Of a stretch of 64,000 bases of DNA, positions 12,101 to 24,724 are shown in pieces. A model generated the notes under the pieces. It ran no database searches. It was given only the letters and a program-made list of their open reading frames with translations, and was not told the origin of the DNA. A program made the translations under genes and the position numbers. The first letter of the stretch is position 1, and every line of letters begins with the position of its first letter. The DNA comes from Panorpa germanica (taxonomy: Eukaryota > Arthropoda > Insecta > Mecoptera > Panorpidae), in contig OY783213.1 in assembly GCA_963678705.1 (NCBI GenBank), forward strand, positions 11,412,451 to 11,476,450. Reading direction: 5' to 3'.

Positions 12101-13439
12101 AGTAGAACAAGCACAATTGATTGCAGATGCTTTGAAAGAAGTTATTGATCCATTTGATTTTGATGTTTTTTATTCGCATTTGCAAAATAATATTAAGAGA
12201 TCTGTTCAGAAAACTCAGGTAAAAATATAATATAAAATTAACATTATTTTATCACTTGTATCACACGGGTGTAATATTTGTTATTTTCAGTATCAACTTG
12301 GCAGTCTAATTGCTAAACCAGAACACCTTTCTAGTGTGTTAGGAACACAAACTGCTTCTTCTCACGTTACACCAAATGTTATTGCACTTAGTAATTCTCA
12401 AACTACAGAAGGTGGAACTCCGATACCATGGTTTACATTACTCCCTGTGACTACCCCAGTGAATTCGACTATTCCTCGAATTGGCAACATAGATAAAACA
12501 AAGGTAAGCGTTTAGTTAAAGAATTACATTGTTTTATTACAAGACAGGTAACTAGATAGTACTAGTTACATCTTTACTGCACTATTTATTTTAATATCTA
12601 CATTTGAAAAATTACTTTGTTTAATTTTCTTAATTCAAAAGTTTTTCATATCTCCAGAATCAAGGAACATTTATAAACATTTCTTCAGAGTAAAAAAGAA
12701 ACTTCTAATGAAAAGTTGTTATATACCTTCCAGTGGCAAATTGCCCATCGCTACTTCAATTCCTTTCACAAAATTTAGCTTAATCTATACTTATTTCTTT
12801 CAGTTATCAATAATTTTCAACATTAATTGAAATACATGTATTGGTATGTAAATTGTTAATATATGACTTGAACATTAACAACAATAGCAATACTAATTAT
12901 ATACAGTGGCAGACTATCCTTTGTTGAGCCCTAGTGTAACTGTGTTGCAATTCTGTCCTGTGTAAATTTGTTCCTATTTCAGCGGCATTAACTGTGCTTG
13001 AGCTCTTGCACCTTGAGAATAATCCGCTACTGAGTTGTTTTTGGTTATTACTCCTAATTAATTTAATAATTCCACTTCTAATTTTGATCTGTCATCTGTA
13101 AATGTGTTTTAAATAATCTTTAAATTTTAAAAGTTTTATCATTAATATTCAGTAATATCAGTAATTAACTAATAAATAACTAATTGATCTACAATTTACT
13201 ATACATATTATACGTATACATATAATAATAATATTTGATTTTGTAATTTCTTTTTATATTAATTCCTCTGTTTGTTATAGATAAAGACTTCGCTTACTGT
13301 TAGTCCAAAACATAAACCACTTGATACGAAAACTAAAGTCGATGGAAAGGAAAACATAACAACAGGAAGTGGACTTGTTAGATCAGGAGCTGCTGCATTT
13401 TTTGGTGCTATGAGTCAAGATTGGTTTGGTGCTAATTAA
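9144..13439 (+). CDS. COG1: Conserved oligomeric Golgi complex subunit 1
   Basis: A lobe A/B bridging subunit of the COG vesicle tether, needed for retrograde traffic and retention of Golgi glycosylation enzymes. Eleven exons: 9144-9280, 9494-9801, 9878-10032, 10103-10307, 10382-10520, 10597-10763, 10838-11333, 11405-11687, 11778-12218, 12291-12503, 13281-13439. They give 900 residues, close to the 980 I recall for human COG1. The N-terminus is the typical short helical COG1 opening (FEQYSVSEIDDIQKKLQYEI) followed by the coiled-coil Vps51/67-type region (ERYRDLIKAADTIGEMK). The last exon ends in the family's C-terminal pattern FGAMSQDWFGAN. The last intron (12504-13280) is the longest and looks empty. 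The stop lies 122 bp from the stop of the convergent TopBP1 gene. Confidence 0.93.
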
Positions 13440-13561
13440 TTAATATGTATATATATGACAAATTAACAACAACAAAATATTGTAATATAGAAATGTATTA
13501 AAAGTTTTATATTAAAAATACTAGATTGAAATTATTTACAGTCTTTCTTATTTTTATATAC

Positions 13562-16500
13562 TTAGACAGTTAATTGCTGTTCTCTAGGATCTGGTGGTGG
13601 ATCATCTGTTAAATATCCACTAAGATATTGAATAGGTAAGCAAAATGCGCCACAGCGTGTCAAATGCCTGATTTCATCCGTTGAGAAAGGTCTCTTTCGA
13701 GGCTCACAAAAGCAATGTGTGACCATACCAGGCGTTACAGAAGAAAATGGTGGTCTGGAAAAAGTGTAATATATAAAATAATAGACAAGCACTTAAAGAG
13801 TATATATAGTTGGAAAGAGATATGTAGAGTAGAAGACATAGTCAATAAATTAACACTTACTCAATATTTAAAACTTCACCATTCCCAGCAGTTATCAATC
13901 GATGAAACTGTGCCTTTCTATCAACGTTTAAAATAACTTTAAAACCAGTAAATGCGCCCTTACTCTGTGAATCATCTTCATGGCCGTTGTTTAATTTGGA
14001 ACGCCATCGGTAATTAGCACTAGCTTGACTACGTTCCATTGCAGTTAGAGTTCCAATAGAGTTAGCAATAGGATTACCCCACTCATATGGCTCTTCCTTG
14101 AAAAACAAATATAATTTTTTTTTTTATTCTATCCTTATATAGGTCTTCCTCGAAAATAAAATTACTTACATCTACAAATGTGTTAACCTCCATGCATTTT
14201 GAAATGTATGTACTATTTAATACCCATTTTCCTGATGCCATAGCTCCAAAAAGTTTTTCACTACGCTGAGGCTTATCACATAATACATGTGAACAAGTTG
14301 GATCAAAATCCTGTTTATCACTTACAGAAGCTCCCAGGTTTACAATCATTTCTATTATTTCTTCACGACTCTATAATTATAATAATTATAAAACATGAAA
14401 GAATAATTACTGTATTAGATTACTAATTTTTGTATTATAAAATTATTTACAACTACTCCAGTCAACATGAACTTGGGCGGACGTTGACGAAATGGTTTAA
14501 CTTCTTTCAAAGGTTTGGAATTTGCTTTTGCAGCAATTTCACTTGGATCTCGCCATCCAACAGAATCAGCTTGCGATTGTTTTGATAAGAATTCTGATGC
14601 TGAATATAGTAATAAAAGAATTATGTTATAAGTTACAAAGGTGTTGAATTTATTGAATGAATTACCCACTGTGTGACTTACCAATTTTATCCATACTATC
14701 TAATGAGTATTTGGAAGTTAAAGATTTTTTTGATGTATTTGCAGTACCACTATTGCCGGGTATACCAACGGTTAACATCTCATTTAAATGGAGTAACTGC
14801 GTATTTACCCCCTTTTGTGGTACGATTTCATTCTAAAATATATATTTACATATGGCTACTACTTTCGATTATTTTATAATATAAAAATAACGCAAATGGA
14901 ACGAGAGTGTTATACAAATAAATACAAAGGTTCAGTAATAAACCTGACAAATTACCTGAGGAAGAGAATCTAGTTTCGAAAATTCTGACGACTCAAGATT
15001 CTTGTTAATATTATCATTAGAACTATGACCTTCATTTTCCCGTCTCGCAGAATTGTATTTCTTCTCTGATTCCGGCGTTTCAAAACCTGGACATATAGCA
15101 CGCCATACTCTGTTTTTTACTACGTGCCAAGGCTATAATAAAAATACATCTATTATAAATATAGACATTCCAGATATATATGTTTTAGTTCAATTTATTT
15201 AACGTCGGCCTATTTCCGATTCTGAGTCCTATCACCGATGACTTGATAATAAGAAAACCCAGAATATATAACTCTGGTTCAGGGATCGGACCTGAAGATA
15301 AAGCAGCCAGTGTAAAGCATCAATGCTATCGCTCACTGTACCGTCTCTTCGAGATATAAAAAATATATTATAAATTAAAAGTGTAGTATAGCAATACATA
15401 CCGTAGATGGTTTCGGTTCTGGTACTGGCTGATACATATAGTTTGGTATGTTGTCGCAGTACTTTTTCCATCGTTTACGAGTTTCAGGTGATGGATTTGG
15501 AAAAATAAACTGTCCATATGGAGTATCCGGTGTACGCATTTTTCCTGGTGTAGGAGGAAGTCCAGGAGAATCTGGTGTTCCCGTACCTTCATTACGCAAG
15601 CCTTGCAATATTTTACTTACTGGAGGAGGAGTAATTTGGCTACTTGTACCAGATATATTAAATGCATTTTGCAAATGCTTATTACGCATATCCATTGATT
15701 TTACTGAAGCAAAGCAATTGGAAAGATATATTATTACGATATTCAATATTAAAATTATGAAACTCGTATTTATAATAAATAAGTTAGATGATCTTATATT
15801 CATATTATATGTTTACCTGAAGGTTCTAAATTAGCTTTTGCCATTTTTGGAGTCAAACAAGATGCATTATTTTCCTCAGCGGAACCATCATTGGACATAA
15901 TACGTGTTCGTTTTAGCATTGATCTATTGCCAACTTCCGTATTGTGAGAGATATTTGCTTTCTTCGCATCGGAGTTTGTAGTTGACCTGATGGGTGCTGT
16001 TATTTTAAGTTTATCAATGGTCTACATGTAATATATCAACCAAACCCCATATTTCATCTAATTTGACTATACTATAATATTACCTTCACTTTCACCAATT
16101 AAATACGGAAGTTCTGGGACTAATGTATGAGTCCGTCCACATTCTATTAACCATTGCGCAGTAACTGCAGGTACGCCCCATTTAATACTAGCTTTATACT
16201 TTTCCCCAATGGGAGTGGGACAAATTAAATGTGTTGAAGCTATTAATCCCTTCTCGACAGATGTTTTTCGTATAAATGCATGATTAAATCTATTAGGTAA
16301 AAAACAGAAAAATATTTTACATTATTATATTATAGAATTTATAGGAGAGGTTTGAAAAGATTCGTATCTATTTTAATTTAAATTAAAGACCCTTTTTATA
16401 CTTACAATGCTCCGTTAGCTTCTCCCAATTTAGTAAGGTATTCTCTTTCTGGGCCAGTGTAGGTACTTATCGCAAAGACAACTCCTTCAAGGGGCCTTTT

Positions 16501-19500
16501 ATCATGCTCTATGATTGGTAAATGATAATATTGTATATCGGCTATGCATTGTTCAGCTATACAATCAATCTAGAAATATTGTGTGTTTTATTTGAAATAT
16601 GATAATAGTTTAAAGTAATAAATATTTCCATACAAGCCATAATTTAGTCACGAGAGAAGCTGTATGTGGGACGGAAGTAGCTGTCACTACCAAAGGAACT
16701 ATAATATATTCAGCCGCTTGTTTGGAATCTACTATAGTACCACCGTATTTTTCTATATACTCAATGATTTCATCCTGCTCATCTTCATCTTGATCACAAA
16801 CGTAAAACGTATTTTCTGAAGAAATGAAACATAATTAAGTAATATTAAATTAAAATTTACGAAAATGCAGAAAAATGTATCAGGCAATATATATACCAGA
16901 CAATATATCAGGATTTTCTGTATACTCCGATTGATCGTCAGATTCTTCATTCTGGGTTTTGCTACGATTCTACAATAATAAAGAGACTATTATATAGAAG
17001 TTACAAAACAAAATTACGCTCTATAAATTTTTTTGTATTACCTCCTTATCTTCTGGATTATCTTGAAGCTTCGAGATATTTTTTAATGGCTTCATATATT
17101 GATCCACAATATCTTGATTATTATCTGGTTCATCGAAATTCAAACTGAATTTTGGAACCGGAGGTAGCTGTCTCTGACGCATCATTTGTAGATTCTAAAA
17201 ATATTCATATTATTTATATATAATCATTTTTAAACTAATATAGTTTCATAAATATACAAATGCCTAACTAATTTCATAAATATGCAATTGCCTAACATTG
17301 CTAAATAGTTGCTTGTTTTTCATATACAGTCTGATTATTACAAAATTTTACCTTCTTGCTCATTGGTGATGGTGGTTCCATATTTTCACGAACTCCTAAG
17401 TAGTTTTCTTCTGGTGCAGGTTGTTTTAATCGTATGCTTTCAATCAGCCATTTAACATTAACAATGTGTGGCCTGTGAAAACATTTACAAAATATTAAAT
17501 AATATCTTACAAAAACGTTATATATTAGTAGTTATAGTTTATATTATTATTGTTGGAATAATGTTTACATTAACTGCTTATCCTTAAAAGCTTGAATATC
17601 ACTAGGAACATCCTTGTATATTAAAATGTGAGTAACACGATCAGAAATTGTATCATATCGAGTAGCACTGCCATGATTCAATATCTTATTAAGAGTTTCT
17701 CTTTCATCATGAGAGAAACCACTAAGAAAAATCTGTAACATTTATTTCATTAGTAATTTAGTACTTAATTAGTACGTTATATCATTATTTATATATCGCA
17801 CTCACACCACATCCATCAAGAAAAGGCCCAGCTTTTTTTATTTCCGACATATTTAAATCAGTGAGTGGGTTATTTTCTGATTTCTTCCGCTGTGTAGTTA
17901 TATTACTTCTATCTACTGTTTCATTAATATAAACTTTACTTGCATTTGCATGTGAAATGACACTTACGGTTGAAAAATCTGGATTCAAACCTGTAACAAT
18001 GATTATATATTAGTATTTTTAACCAATATTAAAATTAAACTATCGAATTAACGAAATATAAAAAGAACTCACTTCTACTAGGTACTATCAACAGATTATA
18101 GATATTAATAATTTGAAAATATAATTACTAAAATATAGTTAATTATTCCAGTTGGTTTACGGGTTACACTCGTAAAATACAAGAAAATAGGTCAAGAAAT
18201 AAGAGGAAAGGATGGCTTACTTATATCCTGTTTAGTTGGTGTGCTGCATTTGATTTTACTAACTTTATAAGGTCCCTCAACAGGCAATGCATATCCAGCA
18301 AGAGCACTTTCTTCTACCCAAAGAGGTGTAACACACGGTTTTCTCGCAAGAACTGCTCCGTTATACTTTTCATTACTTGCATCAGCTTTGTGTAACACCA
18401 GATAATCTTTAAACAAAACATTAAATACATTTTGCTTATAAAACTCTTTTGTTATTCAAGTTTATTATAGTTTCATTTTGAAATTGAATACGTACGAGTT
18501 GCGGCCCCTGAGAAATTTCCCGTATATGTCCCACCATTTGAATTAATTAGATTCTGTATTCTTAACTTTTCTTGCTTCTTTAACATTGTGGATGTTATCT
18601 TTAATATACAATAGGATATAAATATCATGGAATATATAATATAAACAACAAAGGTAAAAATAACTTACATTTAAACCGTAAAATGGTTTCAGCCTAAATT
18701 TATTAATACTTTCTTTTATGAATTCATCACAATTTCCTAATGATGTATCTTTTAATGATGCTTTCCATACAGCAGCAACCCAATCAACATGCATCACAGG
18801 CATTAACGTACAAGCTTTCTATATTAATAGTTTTATTATTATAATTACGGTTCATTTACCGGTTATCTATATTTATGAAATTAAACGAAATATCTTACTG
18901 AATATTTTACAGAGCTAACAGTATTTGATATTAGATGCGTATTCTCTGTGGATAACTCAAGATTGCAAATACCTCCCATCCATTCAATATATTTCTTTGT
19001 GTTAGCCTAAAATTAAGAATACGTTGTAGTAAATGTGTTTCCAGAATATCAGCAGATTCTGTCAAAATTTGCAAATTTCTAAAATACTTATTATTTTAAA
19101 ATATAGTAGTATAAATTAAAAATAAATCTGATATACTAACTTTTTCATCTTTGTCTAACCCTGATATTGTAATAATCATTCCTCTCATTGCTGTTGTAAA
19201 AACCGGACTAGAACCTAGAGGAATGTTCTGATCCTGTGTTATACAACTCAATAAGCATCGAGTTCCCAGTAATCTGTAATTTTATATATAGGTTTGAATA
19301 TTTTATTATTCAGAGACTACATATATTCCTAAAGAGACTACATATTACTTACAGTCCCTTCGATTTATGAAGATGGTTAAAACCAATGCCTTCAAAACTT
19401 TCCAATACAAAAACATCTTGTTTAGTTAAGGTATTTATATCAATTACACAGCAATCACTTTCTGTAATCCATGAAGGTGTCATTCCGCAGGTGCTTTTGC

Positions 19501-19670
19501 AAGTCTAGAAATATGTGTTATAATTTTTAGAGAATATACCCAAAAGAAATATTTCGAAAAATTATAAGTTTTATATTTACATCAAATGCCATCCGCATTT
19601 CTGGAGGTGTTTCGAATTCATCACTGAGGTCTTCTCGTATAACAAACTTTAGTGAAATTTCTTTATCCAT
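13562..19670 (-). CDS. TOPBP1: DNA topoisomerase 2-binding protein 1 (multi-BRCT scaffold; mus101/Dpb11 family)
   Basis: A nuclear phosphopeptide-binding scaffold for replication initiation and ATR checkpoint activation. 23 exons: 19581-19670, 19353-19504, 19141-19273, 18911-19006, 18669-18818, 18496-18598, 18221-18406, 17806-17990, 17569-17732, 17352-17472, 17042-17194, 16897-16969, 16634-16815, 16406-16569, 16084-16289, 15817-15996, 15402-15703, 14956-15132, 14682-14832, 14451-14599, 14170-14370, 13861-14096, 13562-13754. They give 1,248 residues against about 1,500 in vertebrates. BRCT hallmarks recur: TPSWITES, KYIEWMGG, MHVDWVAA, VKWLIESI, VTAQWLIECG, GKWVLNS. The region at about residues 720-1000 is low-complexity (Pro/Thr/Ser) before the C-terminal BRCT pair. 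Intron 17 (15133-15401) carries a SINE. Start: first ATG before the conserved N-terminal block. Confidence 0.92.
15186..15344 (-). mobile_element. tRNA-derived SINE, copy 1
   Basis: On the minus strand it carries a T-arm-like B box CAGGTCCGATCCCTG, which pairs with itself like a tRNA T-stem. The 3' end GGAAATAGGCCGACGTTAAA is shared with copies at 42912-43022 and 53930-54137. It lies in an intron of TopBP1, antisense to the genomic plus strand and parallel to the gene. Confidence 0.75.
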
Positions 19671-20467
19671 TTTTTGTAAGAATAATTTACGATTGTGTAC
19701 TTTAAAACCTATAAACCTAAATTCTGTATTTTTATTAATAGAATAAATATGTTTTAGTTATAATGAACATTATGATACGTGTAAAATATAACAGATTTAC
19801 CGCTAAATTATTAAATGCCAATTGTTGGCCAATTGTATAAAAATGTTAAAAACCCGTTGTCGGTAATAAAAATCACATAAAAAAATGACTGACTGCCACA
19901 ATCCCTTGTTGCCAATTATAAAAAATAAAATATCCCTGATTATAAAGAAATTATTTAAATATTTAATAGTTTTATTTAAACTGATTACTGTAAAATGATA
20001 TATTAAAAATAATTAGTTATTAACAAAAAACAATAATGTCAAATCGATTGCTATTTTATTAATTAACATCTGCGCCATCTAATAGCTAGTAGGTATATGG
20101 TATATATCATATTAGAATAGCGCATGAGCTACGTTAAATATAGTAACTAAAGGAAGCTTTTTTTACGTTACAATAATTTGAAATAAAAATTTAAAATCTT
20201 TAACAATAAAATGGCATTATACCACTGAAAAGAGCCTTTCTTAATATTTGATATATCCTCAGTTTTCACTAGCATCGATTTTACTCTTCCACTATGTTCT
20301 CCGAACAATCCCTTTCATGTTTCTATTAAATCGAAATAATATTGAATTCTATTCGAAATAAGGAAAATTTAACATACGAATAAAATTACAAGAATAATTT
20401 GCTTTTACTTTTTATTTTTAAATTTTCTTAACAAATTATTTTAAACTAAATGATAATTTTAAATGGT
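19671..20467. other. Intergenic between TopBP1 start and mRpS29 stop
   Basis: About 800 bp, AT-rich. It must contain the TopBP1 promoter (minus strand, upstream of 19670) and the 3' end of mRpS29. I see no gene, clear TATA box or repeat. Confidence 0.5.
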
Positions 20468-22981
20468 TTACAGAGGACCACACAGTTCCATTAATTTATA
20501 TGGATTTCTACCACTGAGAAAGTTTAATTCTCTATAAGCATTTTCATTCTGTACCTGCAGCCACTTTCGGTCTCTGTAATATTTCAGTGCACTGGTAAAC
20601 TCTTTATCAGAATAGTCATCTACGTGAACTGGTACAAATGGATCTAAATGTTCAAAACCCTATAAAAATAAGAAATAATTAGTATTTATAAAAAAAACTT
20701 ATACCAAAATGTATATTTTGTTATTTACGGCATACTCACCTCTTTCCCTAACAGATATCTTGGTAAATGAGAAGCTTGTTCATCTTTTCGCATAGCTATC
20801 TTGTCAACAGTTACTACTACTACTCCATTACACTGAAAGTATTAAATGATTTACACTATTTAAAGAATAATTTTTTGTAACTTTGTATAAAGCCTGTATC
20901 TAAGCGAATTTTAACAATGCAATAGTTTCATTCATAACAGTGGTGTATAGATAAAAATTAAAGTAAAAGTCTGCTCTCATTATAAATTATGTTAGTGCAA
21001 AACAACTCCAATACACCCTACAGTACACAAGTTTGACTTGGCGTAATGTCTTATCGGTACGTGGTATGTATGTGTTGTGACACAACACATGTAAAGAACA
21101 TATGACTTGGCTTGCTTTGAGAGTTCTACCCGCTTAACTAAGCCGCCGATTTACGTCCGAATTCTCTGTCGCTTAAATATGCTTGCAGTGTGCCACAGAC
21201 CTAACGCTTTTTAACATATTGCAGAGCATCCATATCTAAATAACTTCTTACATACGAAGATTGATAAATTTGAGTTGCTTAATTTAGAAAATACAAGCCT
21301 TTAAGAAATCGTTAAAACCTAATGAACGCACATAAAAGTTGCAAAATAGTGTTAGCTGAATGACAAAGAAACTATAGTAAGACAAACTATGAAACAAGAT
21401 ATTAATAAATTACCCAATCGGCTTTCGTGATATCCAAAAACGGTAGAACCAAAGACACTTTATTTGGAGGAACAATCGATTTATTATCTGTTAAAATTGT
21501 TGTATGTGGACTGAAAAAGCTATTGAATCCGTCGATTGCAACCAGGGTTTTGCATCTGTAAAAAATACATAGTTAATACTTAAATATTTATGTGTCTATT
21601 GTATAAAAGATTTTATCCTATTCAATACAAATATAGATGCATGTGAACAGACCTTCCTTGTGAGCTGTAATCTTTTAATTCCTTTAAGACCGCTGCAACA
21701 CAATCACAGGCATATTTTACGCGATTTATACCGTGATCAATCAAGGCCAATAATGGGGATCCTGCTGTAGTAGTTTCACGTTTGCTCCAAACATAGTCTT
21801 TTGAGATGGTTAACTAAATTAAAACATTAATTAAATCATTTAAAATTAAACTGCTCAACAATAATATTTTTTTAAAATATTATTATTACATTAAGTACAT
21901 TCAAAATCTGAGAGTTCTGTGTTTTAAAGTGAATTAGCCAAGCTGCAGCATCTAATGGCAAATCGAAAAATCCTTCTTGTGTGGTTGAATTATTAAATTC
22001 TTTAGGTCGTCTCATCCAGTTAGGAACTGAAATATTGCTCAGCATTAATTGAATTGAATTAAAATAACATAAAACTATCAAAAAATATTATAAATATGCA
22101 ATATTATTATAGAAATTTATGTTTAAAAAAAAATATATTTGCAATATTCTCTTTTTCTTTTATCACCTATAATGATTAACACTTACCCCATGGTACATGT
22201 ACAACAATGAATCCTTTTTCAATTGCAAAATGTATTATATGTACTAATGACAAACTTTTACCGCATCCTTCTTTGCCATCTATTTAATTTATAGGAAAAT
22301 AAAATTTGTTTTCATAATTTTGTTCTTTGAAAATATTAAGTGAAAGTGAAATTAGTATGACAATTAACTCTAAAACATTTAATAAGGATACACAGAACAT
22401 ATCTATTTGCTGGTTTACTGTAATTAGTATTCTCCAAACATTGAATTATTTCAAGTGCGGGCGTCCTTATCATTAGACTTGTTTCACCAAACGTCTTAAC
22501 CTAAATTTATATCAAGAAATTAACGCTTTGAAAGAAACTTGTAAATAATACCAACATTATTGTAATTAAATTCGTTATGATATTTAATTTACGTATAAAA
22601 CATGTACCTGTTTCTCGAAAGTTTTGGGAAGTCCGCCGTTACTAAACAAATTTTTAGTTTTATCTTTACTTAATGTATAAAACTGTCCACTATGTTGAAT
22701 ATTATGGTGAACCTGTAATATAGAAATAATGGTAATATTCTTCTAGATTGTAATATGTCTCTCTGATTCATATATATTACAAAAAAAATGTGCAAACATA
22801 CTGGGCTATTTTCAATTGTCCGAAAAGATTCATCTTTCACTTCAACAGATGTAGAAAATGGTAAAACTATATTTCTGAGAGTAGGCCTCATGCGGCGAAT
22901 TAGTGTTACATTCTAAAATTATATAATACATTAAGCTATATACTTTATATTCATTTAAATATCATAATTATTACTGACCAT
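20468..22981 (-). CDS. mRpS29: Mitochondrial small ribosomal subunit protein mS29 (DAP3)
   Basis: A GTP-binding protein of the mitochondrial 28S subunit. Main exons: 22802-22891 (or up to 22912), 22608-22712, 22392-22500, 22187-22279, 21890-22026, 21653-21813, 21414-21555, 20740-20832, 20468-20659. The P-loop YGKEGCGKS spans the 22392/22279 junction. It is followed by HVPWVPNWMRRPKEF, FFDLPLDAAAWL, an inner block LVAIDGFNSFFSP and a C-terminal HLDPFVPVHVDDYSDKEF, all typical of the family. From the internal ATG at 22891 the protein has 373 residues. Alternatively an ATG-only coding exon at 22979-22981, with donor GTCAGT, splices to 22912 and adds an Arg-containing leader (MNVTLIRR), better for mitochondrial import and giving 381 residues. 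I favour the longer form. An intron carries transposon family C. Confidence 0.9.
20889..21213. mobile_element. Family C inverted-repeat element, short copy
   Basis: In an mRpS29 intron. The left end CCTGTATCTAAGCGAATTTT and the right end CGCTTAAATATG...CACAGACCTA are imperfect inverted repeats. The right 270 bp aligns with 62648-62855, sharing CTCCAATACACCC and CCGCCGATTTACGTCCGAAT. Non-coding. Confidence 0.7.
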
Positions 22982-23581
22982 GATTAGTACACGGCTGTAC
23001 TTAATAGAATTAATAATTATGTTTCTGTTTACGATATTAGAATATATATTCTTTATATATTAAAAAACTGAAACAATTACATTTAATTACTATTCTTTAC
23101 CAATTATAAGTCGCTCATTTATTAATAATGTAATATTATATTATGGTTAAATTAATAAAAAATTAAATTTGATAATAAATAATTAAAAACTTATGAATTA
23201 AATGTTATAGATATCCTAACCTCTAATATTGACAAGCGCATGAAATGCTATTCGAATCACTGAACTATAAATGAGAAATGTATAAACCGCGATAAATTCA
23301 AATATGTTTACTCTAACCTTTTTAAAGATTAAGATAACTTATTTCTGCATAATTATAAATAATTACTTTACTTTTTATCTTAAGACAACACATTCTTTAA
23401 AATTTATGCAGCCTTTTATTTAATTATTTGAAGACCTTTTAAAGTGGAAGAACAACAGTTTATTCGAAAATAAAATTGGTATCAAAATACATACATTTAA
23501 TACAAGATAAACATTAATTAAATAAAACCATAATATATATGAATACTATATACACTTTATTAAAATATATAATACCAAAGT
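22913..23581. other. Upstream of mRpS29 and downstream of RPAC2
   Basis: Very AT-rich, with no gene apart from the possible ATG-only first coding exon of mRpS29 at 22979-22981. It holds the RPAC2 3' end and the mRpS29 promoter. Confidence 0.5.
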
Positions 23582-24044
23582 TTACACTGTCGTTCTAAAT
23601 AATTCCACAGCATCAGTAAAGCTATCAGTAACATGATCACAAACTTTAACCAAATCCTGAAAACCCCTAGTTAAAATATCTACTGCACGTCCTTCTCGAG
23701 CTTGAATTCTGAAGTGCATTTTATTTTCAGCAGGATGGGGTACTGTATAACCAACAAAATCAACATCAGGGCTGCAAAAAAATAATTGTAGGTTAGATAC
23801 TTACTAACAAAAAATGCTATTATATATAAAAATAAATTCACACTTACTATCTACTAATAATGCACTTCAAAACATTGCCTAGAGTATGGCCTTCATCTTG
23901 GAAAACAAATGTTCGTGATTTTTCTCCATTTGCATCATCACCAGCTAACTTTAAAATGTTAGGTTATGTTAAAATAATAGTTTGTAATCAAGTTTTATTT
24001 CGGACATTATATTTTACCTGTGCAATTTTATCAGTAGACTCCAT
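23582..24044 (-). CDS. POLR1D: DNA-directed RNA polymerases I and III subunit RPAC2
   Basis: A small alpha-like subunit (AC19) that dimerises with RPAC1 to nucleate assembly of RNA polymerases I and III. Exons: 24018-24044, 23848-23948, 23582-23771, giving 105 residues, the usual size. The diagnostic block FVFQDEGHTLGNVLKCII (about residues 24-41) is the alpha/Rpb11 dimerisation motif. YPDVDFVGYTVPHPAENKMH follows and is the family's second conserved block. The 5' exon is only nine codons, and the start is the first ATG before it. Confidence 0.93.
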
Positions 24045-24724
24045 TTTATTGTAACTAGTAATTTTACTATTTGACAACGTAAATAAATCTTTAGTTGAAA
24101 ACAGAAATTAAAGTAGCACTGTATAACTTGTTGTCAAATATTTGTTATTTGACATAAGCAGACATAAGTATAAACCAGTATAAACTAACCATTCTATATG
24201 TACCACGTGCGTTTTGAATGATTGCAGATTAGAACCAGGGACGTGCCGAAAATAACCACACTTGTTAATATGATTTGATTTCTGCCAATAAAATTATTAA
24301 ACAAAGGTTAAACTTTTAATATAAAGATTTATTATCGTTTATTAAAATCTAAGTAAATTTACTGTTTATAAAACACAGATATTATACTGGTCTATGATAT
24401 AGAAGAGTGGTGCTTCCGGTTGCTTTTCACTTCTGCCGGATACAAAAGTTGCATGAAAATAAAAACACCAATTTTAAAATAAATTGGGAACAAAATAAAA
24501 TGGTCACAGGAAAGAAATTTCAGAGAATAAATAAACAAATATTTCACTGAGAAAACAATAAATACAGCTCAAATGCGAATGCACGATACTAAATGTAAAA
24601 AAGTGCTTTAAAAACTATGTTTATAAATATGAAATAAATAGAAAAGTTTAGCAAATAATATTGTATTTGTGAAAGTTAAGCAATATCATCTTTGTGAATA
24701 TTTTATAGCCTAAATACAGAAATA
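24045..24724. other. Intergenic between RPAC2 start and TyrRS stop
   Basis: 680 bp holding the RPAC2 promoter and TyrRS 3' region. No gene or repeat is seen. Confidence 0.5.
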
